DNA from: Candidatus Poseidoniales archaeon
Lineage (GTDB): Archaea; Thermoplasmatota; Poseidoniia; Poseidoniales; Poseidoniaceae
Assembly: GCA_003602535.1 (NCBI GenBank)
Contig: QQSA01000031.1
Location: 1 to 5,383 of the forward strand
DNA: 5,383 nucleotides
Direction: 5' to 3'
The translations under genes and the position numbers were made by a program. Shown piece after piece: positions 1-5,383 of this stretch. The notes under the pieces were generated by a model. The model searched no databases. It was not told the DNA's origin and was given only the letters and a program-made list of their open reading frames with translations. Numbering within the stretch: position 1 is the first letter of the stretch; each line of letters begins with the position of its first letter.

Positions 1-2
1 AG

Positions 3-563
3 CCGGTTCAGCAGATGCAACAACCTTTCCAACAAATGGCTCAACCTGTTCAACCACAGGTTGTTTTTGTTAACCAAGAAAAATCATCTAACAAGGTAAT
101 TCCTTGGATCGGAGTAGCACTGATTATATTTTCATTATTGATGCCTTACATCTCAATATTGGGGATTTTTGAGGTTACAGGATTTGAGATGATTGGAATA
201 ATGGGTGAAATCGCAGAGAATTTCGAAGGTGATGACAGCGATGATGATGATGGTTTTGCCGATGACGATACTGATGATGACGATAGTGCCGATGTAGATT
301 CGGATGTTATGGCTCTTGCGATTGCGATGCTTATGTTTGCATTTAGTCCGTTAGTTTTCTTGATTAATGCTATTGTTTCAGGGATTGTATTAGCTGTGGG
401 TAAATCTCCTAGAATTATTGGTACTTTACATCTTACTTACGTTATAATCTTCGTGATATGTGGATTGTTAGCACCGACAGCATTGGGTGTTTCAATATTT
501 GATTTCATTGGATTTGGATTCTATTTGGGTGCAATGGCAGGGGCATTTTTAGTTGCCAAATAA
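3..563 (+). CDS. Small multi-pass membrane protein with Asp-rich outer loop, 5' partial
   Basis: I do not recognise a named family. The frame is open to the left edge: codons before the ATG at 15 read Pro-Val-Gln-Gln and continue the Gln/Pro-rich pattern that follows it, so that ATG is probably internal and the gene starts outside the window. Numbering from that Met, residues 1-18 are Gln/Pro-rich. About residues 28-50 form a first membrane helix, 73-97 a loop with 16 Asp in 25 residues, and about 98-127, 133-153 and 157-180 three further hydrophobic helices. The protein ends in Ala-Lys right after the last helix. With four helices the low-complexity N-terminus would be cytoplasmic and the acidic loop outside; this topology is inferred. 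A short Ser/Asp stretch around residues 75-83 loosely resembles a calcium-binding loop. Its stop lies 16 nt from the stop of the converging minus-strand gene. The gene looks more AT-rich than the operon on the other strand. Function is unknown. Confidence 0.75.
   Translation, partial: PVQQMQQPFQQMAQPVQPQVVFVNQEKSSNKVIPWIGVALIIFSLLMPYISILGIFEVTGFEMIGIMGEIAENFEGDDSDDDDGFADDDTDDDDSADVDSDVMALAIAMLMFAFSPLVFLINAIVSGIVLAVGKSPRIIGTLHLTYVIIFVICGLLAPTALGVSIFDFIGFGFYLGAMAGAFLVAK
231..305 (+). repeat. GAT/GAC-rich low-complexity tract coding for poly-Asp loop
   Basis: This 75-nt in-frame run of GAT and GAC codons, broken by Ser, Gly, Ala, Thr, Phe and Val, encodes the acidic loop between the first and second membrane helices. 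The tandem GATGAT core near 240-253 is the kind of trinucleotide repeat that can vary in length by slippage. Because all units are whole codons, length change would keep the frame. Confidence 0.7.
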
Positions 564-606
564 TTGAGTCGCAATAGTCTTATTTGGTAAAAATATTTTT
601 TGTTTT
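553..606 (+). terminator. Convergent-gene hairpin plus T-rich tract
   Basis: The arms CCAAATAA (556-563) and TTATTTGG (580-587) are perfect inverted repeats. In the + strand RNA the stem extends outward through a G-U pair (555/588) and two A-U pairs to about 11 bp, with a 16-nt loop. It is followed by six T (596-601) and four T (603-606) separated by one G. This fits an end for the + strand transcript, since archaeal termination relies mainly on oligo-T. The minus-strand side lacks a comparable T-run. The left arm holds the stop codon of the + gene and the right arm the stop codon of the minus gene. Part of the symmetry follows from both genes ending in a Lys codon AAA plus TAA, so the fold may be partly accidental. 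Confidence 0.4.
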
Positions 607-1590
607 ACGAAAAACAACAAATAAAACGGTTAGAAGGATAACTAAAGTTACACCAATTTCAATTAGAATTTGATCTCCATCCAAGCCAAACATTTCATCT
701 AAAGCGTTACCCAATCTTCCATCTCCACCGCCACTTTCTTCTTCGGGTTTTTCTACTTCTGCATAAACTGTTATCGTTGTAGATGCGGTTGCACTATTAC
801 AACCACCAGTCTCATATCTACAACTAAATTCACTAGTTGCTTTGAACTCTAATGTGAAAGACTTTTCATGCTGACCTTCAGAATTTATTAGCCAATCTTC
901 TGCTGAATCTGGTGCTTCGATTATAACTCGTGCTTTGTAAGGGGCGTCCATGCCCACTATCTCCACATTAACCACTGGTATGCTAATAGTGAAACCTGCG
1001 TTTTCCATCTCCTGTATGGAATTAGCTGTTAACTCTAAAGAGAACCGATCGACCCAATTTCCTTGATTGTAAACTTTGAATTCGACATTATGTTCGGACC
1101 TTGCTTCCAGAGTTACTATTGGTTCAACCGCTTCAACTTGTAATGCAGAGAATTGTAGAATACTTATTAGCAAACTCGTTTCTGATTCCGCTGTATTTGG
1201 AGGCGGAGTCCCTTGTGCTTCAACTACAGTTGCTTTTACTACCAAACTTCTAGATGACATTGTCATCCTTTCGTCCGCCTTTACGGTCACAATAAAATCT
1301 TGTTCTTCATTAGCTGCAAGAGTAATATCACCTGGGTATGATAACTCTAAACCATCAGCAGTAGCCTGAATTTCTATTTTTTCTTCATATGAATTTGGAT
1401 TGCTGACAGTACAAATCGCACTACCTATCAAACTAGCACCCGGATGTACTGGAATTTCAACGCTCCCAGATGGGGAGTTTGATTTACAAGTCAATTCGAC
1501 AGAGGGGCTACTAACCTGTGCGTCTGCAGGAATAACTGGCAAAATAGTGAGACTAAAAATCATACAAACTATTACCGCTCTCAATCTCAT
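580..1590 (-). CDS. Secreted beta-rich protein with C-terminal membrane anchor
   Basis: The 336-residue product has a classic signal peptide: Arg at residues 2 and 4, a hydrophobic core at about 5-20, and a likely cut after Ala-Asp-Ala near 22-24. The body is Ser/Thr/Val-rich beta sequence. It contains two segments (about 52-125 and 150-255) resembling the NEW3/CARDB Ig-like folds of archaeal surface proteins: a Val-x-Asn-type strand followed by a strand pattern ending in Val-x-Val. A Glu/Gly linker (about 281-291) leads to one membrane helix at about 307-327 and a Lys/Arg-rich cytoplasmic tail, giving a type I orientation. Cysteines outside the signal peptide are 35, 60, 257 and 264, which could form one disulfide near each end of the domain. 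No Asn-x-Ser/Thr glycosylation sequon is present. The ATG has no clear Shine-Dalgarno sequence, but a TATA-like element sits about 26 nt upstream, so the mRNA may be leaderless. It is probably a cell-surface adhesion or scaffold protein; no enzyme motif is seen and the ligand is unknown. Confidence 0.78.
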   Translation of the reverse strand: MRLRAVIVCMIFSLTILPVIPADAQVSSPSVELTCKSNSPSGSVEIPVHPGASLIGSAICTVSNPNSYEEKIEIQATADGLELSYPGDITLAANEEQDFIVTVKADERMTMSSRSLVVKATVVEAQGTPPPNTAESETSLLISILQFSALQVEAVEPIVTLEARSEHNVEFKVYNQGNWVDRFSLELTANSIQEMENAGFTISIPVVNVEIVGMDAPYKARVIIEAPDSAEDWLINSEGQHEKSFTLEFKATSEFSCRYETGGCNSATASTTITVYAEVEKPEEESGGGDGRLGNALDEMFGLDGDQILIEIGVTLVILLTVLFVVFRKTKNIFTK

Positions 1591-1610
1591 AGAATTCGCT
1601 AATCATTTGA

Positions 1611-1621
1611 GTTATTAACAA
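1611..1621 (-). promoter_or_regulatory. Putative TATA box for the surface-protein gene
   Basis: On the minus strand this reads TTGTTAATAAC. Its centre is about 26 nt before the ATG at 1590, the spacing expected of an archaeal TATA box when transcription begins at or next to the start codon. No purine-rich ribosome-binding site precedes that ATG, which agrees with a leaderless message. The element lies in the only intergenic gap of the minus-strand block (1591-1639). The match to the archaeal consensus is moderate and no BRE could be defined with certainty. Confidence 0.4.
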
Positions 1622-1625
1622 TTTG

Positions 1626-1638
1626 TGGGTTTTGCCCA
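1626..1638 (-). terminator. Small hairpin just after the methyltransferase stop
   Basis: The minus-strand sequence TGGG-CAAAA-CCCA forms a 4-bp GC-rich stem two bases beyond the TAA of the methyltransferase gene. No T-run follows. It could be a weak end or processing signal for the upstream three-gene transcript, or it could be chance. Confidence 0.2.
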
Positions 1639-1639
1639 T

Positions 1640-2254
1640 TTAGACTTTGATAAGATGCAACCTTACTACATGCGCAGTGCCCCTGTGTAAGTCGGATTCA
1701 TCTAATTCTACAGTTTCGACTTTAGCATGCTTAATTATGAATCCTTCACTAATAACTTCCATTACTTCATCTAGATCCCAAAGCAAATCTAAGCTCTTGG
1801 GTCCACCGCTTGTCATATCCATTTGGCTTGTATGATATCCTTCACAGATGAATTCTCCTCCCGACTTGAGTGAAGAAAGCATTCGAGGATAGTGTTCACA
1901 AAACATTGACCATGGTACATGAAACCATGAACAGGCGATTAAATCATATGTACTTGTAGAAAAATCACGAATTGAAAGATCATCGACTTCGTAAACAACT
2001 TCAACTCCTTTCTCAGCAGCTAGCAGTGCACATTTTTCACGGCCTATATCAGATAGATCGAATACTGTAGTGTCATATCCTAGGGAGGCTATCCAAACTG
2101 CGTTTCTACCTTCTCCATCTGCTGGTACCAGTGCTTTTCCAGTTCCTGGCTTGATTCTCTCTTCTAGCCAAGCATTAGGCTCCTTTCCATAGGCCCATCC
2201 ATCGCCAGAAAACCTAGCATTCCATGCATCAGCACCGAATTTCACATTACTCAT
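1640..2254 (-). CDS. Class I SAM-dependent methyltransferase (TehB/TPMT-like), substrate unknown
   Basis: The product (204 residues from this start) is a small Rossmann-fold methyltransferase expected to transfer a methyl group from S-adenosylmethionine. The N-terminal Trp-Asn-x-Arg-Phe and Tyr-Gly-x-Glu-Pro-Asn motif (11-27) is typical of the TehB/thiopurine-methyltransferase-like group. Motif I is at 43-52 (ValProAlaAspGlyGluGlyArg), in the Gly-Glu-Gly-Arg-Asn form. Asp66 after the second strand should bind the SAM ribose, Asp91-Asp92 fit the adenine-side loop, and residues 103-114 are the fourth strand. The length is normal for a stand-alone domain. An in-frame TTG at 2263 would add three residues, but the ATG at 2254 is preferred: it is the stronger start codon, follows a purine-rich stretch, and still overlaps the upstream NFACT gene (by 8 nt), which suggests translational coupling. 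The enzyme is cytosolic. Members of this group act on small molecules such as tellurite or thiols, and the sequence does not show which substrate applies here. Confidence 0.87.
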   Translation of the reverse strand: MSNVKFGADAWNARFSGDGWAYGKEPNAWLEERIKPGTGKALVPADGEGRNAVWIASLGYDTTVFDLSDIGREKCALLAAEKGVEVVYEVDDLSIRDFSTSTYDLIACSWFHVPWSMFCEHYPRMLSSLKSGGEFICEGYHTSQMDMTSGGPKSLDLLWDLDEVMEVISEGFIIKHAKVETVELDESDLHRGTAHVVRLHLIKV

Positions 2255-4319
2255 TCTTCTCAACCTTCTTGAATTTGATGAGACCTACATCTTCGATAAT
2301 TTCACAGTTACCTGGTAATATTGGAAGAATATCATCAACAGATAAACCGGTTGATTTGTAGATTCGATTTGCAACCGCTTCTTTCTTTTCTCGTCCTGGA
2401 GCGATTATGATGTAACGATTGCAAATATCGGCAATATGTTCTGGAGTCGAACCCATCAATAATGGAATTCCGTTTATTGCTACAAGCCCTACGCCCATCT
2501 TCAAATCAATATCCTTGTACCACGTTCTTTTTCCACGTATGACGAATGCTCCTTTGCCAACATATTCTCCAGTAACTGCAGATTTTGAGACCTGCCCTGG
2601 CTTGACCCAGAACACAGTTCCATGAGCGCCTCCTCCATTCCATGCACGACTCCAAGCGAGCGCCATAGTCGCTGCAATCTCTGTGGTTTCATCATCCAAT
2701 TCAGCTTCGATTTTGTCAGCGAGACGGAACGCAGGAATATCATCTCCAATATGCGGTGGAGGATGTGTATCTACAACAAATCCCTGATTATTACGTAAAG
2801 AACACGATGGAGCACCATGAAGATCAGCGTGAAGATATCGATCACCGAGAGACATGTGCTTCTTTACCACCGAATCATTACCCTTGGCATCCCTTCCTCC
2901 AACCATCAAATGTCCACTAGGAAGCATAGTCCATTTGTGGTTTTCAAACCATAGTCGTTTTGCTCTTTTTACACGAGCAATTTGACCGCTGGCTTCTCTT
3001 TTAGCTTGTTTTTTCCTAGCTCGTGCTAGCTCTATTTTCGTATCTTCTAAAGCTTGAACTGCACCTGAAGACTTGTCCTTTTGCTTACGTCCCGATTCAA
3101 AAAATCGTTGTGCATTCTGGTGGACTGTTTCATTGAGATTGAGAGAGACTTGCTTACCTGGTTTTCCTTCTTCATCAGGCATGAATGCGATGAAACTTGA
3201 TTCTGCTGCGTTAACGGATTGAATCCATTCGATGTCTTTAACCGCATCTTTGACACCATCCCATCCAAGGTTGTCTACCGCCTCTTTTATCTGAGAAAGT
3301 AATTGCTCAACATGGGTCCAATTTTCTTGGATTAAATGTCCAATCTCTTGTTGTTTTTCAACCTTAACACCAAAGCCTTCCAGTGCTTTTTCTTGTTGAG
3401 CTAGCCGTCTTTCTAAACGTTCAACATCGGTAGAATAACCTCTTCCTGGCGATGCAACATCAAGTGCTTCGGCTTCTCTACGTGCCAAGGCATGAGAATC
3501 ATACTGGCCCATCCATTCATCTACGGCTTCACACATAGAAGGGAAATCCTTCCTTTCTCTATCCCTTAATGTTGCTAAAACGACAGGCCATGCTTGCTCG
3601 ATACCGCCTTCATTGAGGAATAGATGACCTTTCCAATCTGCTTGTAGAATCGATTGCAAAGAATCCCAAACTTTCTGCAGATCTGTATCCTGAATCTCTG
3701 CATCAGGATTATGTTCGGATTCGACGCAAACCGCAGTGGCTAGGGCTCCTCCAAGATTTAGTCCACCACCTAGAGTACGACCTAAATTCCTGTCACTATC
3801 GTTCATTAAATCTGAAAAGGAATCAAAATCTAGTTCGTACGGATTTGTTGCTGCAGGTGGTGGTGCATACACAACTCCCTTCTTCAGAACTCTGTCTGCA
3901 TATGACTTGTGAGTCAGCGGTTGGATGATTACATCATCACCATCGGTCAAGATAATATTCCCGTCCCTGAACACTTCAACATAGATATGGAACATTCCAA
4001 ATGGCTTTTCAAAAACGAATTTTAGGATTCTGTCATAGCCAATCTGTTCCACTGCTCTAAGTCTAGCATTGGACAATGATTTTCTTAGCACCATTGCAAA
4101 TGGTGCTGGATTTTGTGGCATTGGGCGGTCTCTTTTACTTGTGTAAATTCGCTTACCTCGAATCAAAACCAAGTCAGAATTGCCACCCTCTTTAGTACGT
4201 AAACGCAATACTACTTGCTCATAGTGAGGTTGGTAGCATTTCCTACAATGAGCTCCAACCATGGCTTGCAATTCGCTAGCAATAGCGCGCAAGTCAAGTC
4301 CGCTCATCACATCCTTCAT
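2247..4319 (-). CDS. rqcH: NFACT-family ribosome quality control protein RqcH (Rqc2/NEMF homologue)
   Basis: The 690-residue product matches the NFACT family throughout. RqcH/Rqc2/NEMF bind the large ribosomal subunit blocked by peptidyl-tRNA and recruit tRNA to add a C-terminal tail (Ala in bacteria) that marks the stalled chain for breakdown. Residues 1-170 are NFACT-N, with Asp9 and the Asp96-Arg97 pair at the positions needed for tRNA recruitment in characterised homologues. About 175-230 is the helix-hairpin-helix region, and 295-455 is the coiled-coil middle with the conserved Asn-Ala-x-x-Phe-Phe-Glu segment (402-408). About 457-600 is NFACT-R, with GlyGlyArgAsp (474-477), LeuHisAlaAsp (496-499) and the archaeal/eukaryotic GlnValSerLysSer...ArgGlyLysArg block (576-598). 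There is no long eukaryotic NFACT-C extension. The ATG overlaps the preceding MBL gene by 4 nt; an in-frame ATG at 4307, four codons inside and preceded by a GGA, is an alternative start. Odd points are a His-Cys-x-x-Cys-x-x-x-His cluster (24-32) and an acidic insert near 517-545. The protein is cytosolic and ribosome-associated. Confidence 0.93.
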   Translation of the reverse strand: MKDVMSGLDLRAIASELQAMVGAHCRKCYQPHYEQVVLRLRTKEGGNSDLVLIRGKRIYTSKRDRPMPQNPAPFAMVLRKSLSNARLRAVEQIGYDRILKFVFEKPFGMFHIYVEVFRDGNIILTDGDDVIIQPLTHKSYADRVLKKGVVYAPPPAATNPYELDFDSFSDLMNDSDRNLGRTLGGGLNLGGALATAVCVESEHNPDAEIQDTDLQKVWDSLQSILQADWKGHLFLNEGGIEQAWPVVLATLRDRERKDFPSMCEAVDEWMGQYDSHALARREAEALDVASPGRGYSTDVERLERRLAQQEKALEGFGVKVEKQQEIGHLIQENWTHVEQLLSQIKEAVDNLGWDGVKDAVKDIEWIQSVNAAESSFIAFMPDEEGKPGKQVSLNLNETVHQNAQRFFESGRKQKDKSSGAVQALEDTKIELARARKKQAKREASGQIARVKRAKRLWFENHKWTMLPSGHLMVGGRDAKGNDSVVKKHMSLGDRYLHADLHGAPSCSLRNNQGFVVDTHPPPHIGDDIPAFRLADKIEAELDDETTEIAATMALAWSRAWNGGGAHGTVFWVKPGQVSKSAVTGEYVGKGAFVIRGKRTWYKDIDLKMGVGLVAINGIPLLMGSTPEHIADICNRYIIIAPGREKKEAVANRIYKSTGLSVDDILPILPGNCEIIEDVGLIKFKKVEKNE
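4316..4319 (-). other. ATGA stop-start overlap coupling MBL gene and rqcH
   Basis: The minus-strand ATGA holds the rqcH start (ATG, 4319-4317) and the MBL stop (TGA, 4318-4316). Such 4-nt overlaps usually mean shared transcription and translation by terminating ribosomes. No strong Shine-Dalgarno sequence stands before this ATG, which makes coupling or re-initiation the likely way rqcH is translated. Confidence 0.75.
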
Positions 4320-5383
4320 GCCCGCACCCAGCCACCGTCAGTGCTTCTTACATTTCCACCCTTCTCATGGGAAAGTAGGTGTGAAAGAGTCTGGTCAATC
4401 GCTAATCCGGGGTGTGCATCCGGCGTATCTTCATATGCGATTTTCGCAATTTGTTCAAGGCTTGTATGCCCTTCTTCAACCGCTGCTAATACCCTGTCAT
4501 GACGATTTGAACGGTGTTTAATGTAGTGCTCCAATGTCATGAATGGTAGTGGAATTACTGGTCCGTGAGAGGGGAAAATCAGATGTGGGTCTAGATCTAG
4601 AAGACGCTTTAGTTGCTCGATATATGTCTCCATATCGCCTTGCCCGGGGGGAATTAGAATCGTTCCAATTCCCGCTACCATGTCTCCTGCAACTAAGCCA
4701 GAATCTGAAATTAAGCACAGATGTTCTGGGTGGTGGCCTGGTGTATGAAGAACGGTCCATTCCTGATTTCCAAGATTCAGTATTTCTCCATCACTAAGTA
4801 TGCGGTCTGCGGAAGGAGATCCTGACCAAATTGGAACATCAAATGCTTCTTTCAATAATCCAACATCGGCCATATGGTCGCTATGTCCATGAGTATAGAA
4901 TACTGCAACCAGTTCTCCCTTATGCCTCTCAACAGCTTCTGCTACTTCTTCCATTCCTTCACGATGTCTAAATGCAGGATCAACAACAATGAATTCACCT
5001 TCTGGGTCCCCAATTAGATAGCAATTGGTGTGGTCGGCAGGTGGAAGAGTGGCGGTTTTGACTGGCACAACTTCTACGCCTTGTGCAAATAATATTGAAC
5101 GCCGCCCAGGCATTCTAGATTCCAGATCAATTGCAACTTTCTCCATATCTCCTGACATTAATCCGAGGCATCTCTCTACCTCCATCAGTAGAGTTACTAC
5201 CGGAGGAGCGACTTTGATTGCATTATTTTGCCAAGCTCCAATCACATCACAGGGGCGCATCCATCTAGCATTCTCAAATTCTGTTTGTCCAACCAATGAG
5301 AACTCATCGTGACTCTGTGAATGAATATGTAAGAACGTATTTTCAAATCTCATGGGCCCAAATGGAGGAGTGGTTCGCATTGA
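4316..5383 (-). CDS. Nudix-MBL fold hydrolase, LACTB2-like, 5' partial
   Basis: Numbering runs from the Met at 5380, but the codon before it is Ser and the frame is open to the right edge, so the gene most likely begins outside. Residues about 10-72 look like the C-terminal end of a Nudix hydrolase domain: a Glu-x-x-x-Ala-x-Trp-x-x-Pro strand, then a helix after Ala-Pro-Pro. The Nudix box itself would lie beyond the window. Residues 100-280 are a metallo-beta-lactamase fold with all expected metal ligands: His164-x-His166-x-Asp168-His169, His216, Asp233 and His272. Residues 284-345 match the winged helix of LACTB2-type proteins (Tyr-x-x-His-Arg-x-x-Arg, then Thr-x-x-x-Ile-x-x-x-x-Tyr). LACTB2 is a zinc endoribonuclease for single-stranded RNA; other relatives are thioester or other hydrolases, so the substrate is open. 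The intact metal site suggests an active enzyme. It is the first visible gene of the minus-strand operon and its TGA overlaps the rqcH ATG (4316-4319). Protein is cytosolic; no signal peptide was seen in the visible part. Confidence 0.87.
   Translation of the reverse strand, partial: SMRTTPPFGPMRFENTFLHIHSQSHDEFSLVGQTEFENARWMRPCDVIGAWQNNAIKVAPPVVTLLMEVERCLGLMSGDMEKVAIDLESRMPGRRSILFAQGVEVVPVKTATLPPADHTNCYLIGDPEGEFIVVDPAFRHREGMEEVAEAVERHKGELVAVFYTHGHSDHMADVGLLKEAFDVPIWSGSPSADRILSDGEILNLGNQEWTVLHTPGHHPEHLCLISDSGLVAGDMVAGIGTILIPPGQGDMETYIEQLKRLLDLDPHLIFPSHGPVIPLPFMTLEHYIKHRSNRHDRVLAAVEEGHTSLEQIAKIAYEDTPDAHPGLAIDQTLSHLLSHEKGGNVRSTDGGWVRA

Noticed and set aside
15..17. ATG at 15 as the true start of the left-edge membrane protein gene
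   Set aside because: The frame is open upstream to the edge and reads the same Gln/Pro-rich pattern, so this Met looks internal.
1076..1618. Two + strand open frames opposite the surface-protein gene
   Set aside because: They are antisense shadows: the minus-strand frame has a signal peptide, membrane anchor and coherent domain pattern, whereas these are Ser/Thr-rich without any domain.
2261..2263. TTG at 2263 as the methyltransferase start
   Set aside because: It adds only three residues and is a weak start codon; the ATG at 2254 fits family length and context better. It cannot be excluded.
2501..3268. Short minus-strand frames inside rqcH
   Set aside because: They are out-of-frame readings of the NFACT coiled-coil and NFACT-R regions with no motif of their own.
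4215..4797. Open frames of 84-95 codons on the + strand opposite the MBL and rqcH genes
   Set aside because: They lie wholly antisense to strongly conserved coding sequence, resemble no known protein, and lack start signals.
5378..5380. ATG at 5380 as the true start of the MBL gene
   Set aside because: The preceding codon is in-frame Ser with no stop, and the first residues look like the middle or end of a Nudix domain rather than a protein start.
1..5383. CRISPR array, tRNA or rRNA gene, insertion sequence, or phage gene
   Set aside because: No regularly spaced direct repeats, cloverleaf-like segments, transposase motifs or flanking inverted repeats were found; nearly all bases are explained by five coding regions.

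Overview
The window most likely comes from a marine planktonic archaeon. The best guess is a Poseidoniales-type (Marine Group II) euryarchaeon, inferred from gene content only. The longest gene is an archaeal/eukaryotic-style NFACT (RqcH/Rqc2/NEMF) protein. Two other genes encode surface or membrane proteins with Asp-rich or beta-rich outer domains and a C-terminal membrane anchor, as is common in that group. A leaderless-looking promoter with a TATA-like element fits an archaeon. No rRNA, tRNA, CRISPR array or mobile element was seen.

Layout. At the left edge (to 563, + strand) is the 3' part of a gene for a small four-helix membrane protein. It has a Gln/Pro-rich N-terminus and a very acidic Asp-rich outer loop; the frame is open to the window edge, so the true start is outside. 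It converges on a minus-strand block that fills the rest of the window. Read in transcription order (right to left), that block holds: (1) the C-terminal part of a protein joining a Nudix-like tail to a metallo-beta-lactamase domain with a LACTB2-type winged helix, also open at the window edge; (2) the full NFACT/RqcH gene; (3) a small class I SAM-dependent methyltransferase; and (4) a secreted, membrane-anchored beta-rich protein.

The first three minus-strand genes are tightly packed. Gene 1 overlaps gene 2 by 4 nt (ATGA), and gene 2 overlaps gene 3 by 8 nt if the ATG start is used. They therefore look like one transcription unit with coupled translation. Gene 4 follows after 49 nt, and that gap holds a TATA-like element at the right distance for a leaderless mRNA, so it may be transcribed separately. 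The convergent ends at 563/580 share a hairpin whose arms contain both stop codons, followed on the + strand by a T-rich tract.

Functionally, RqcH-type proteins bind the 50S subunit carrying a stalled nascent chain and recruit tRNA to extend that chain. The adjacent MBL protein resembles LACTB2, an RNA-cutting enzyme. A link between the two in ribosome rescue is an appealing but unproven inference from gene order. Most of the window is otherwise ordinary chromosomal housekeeping sequence; I see no clear new defence or mobile system.
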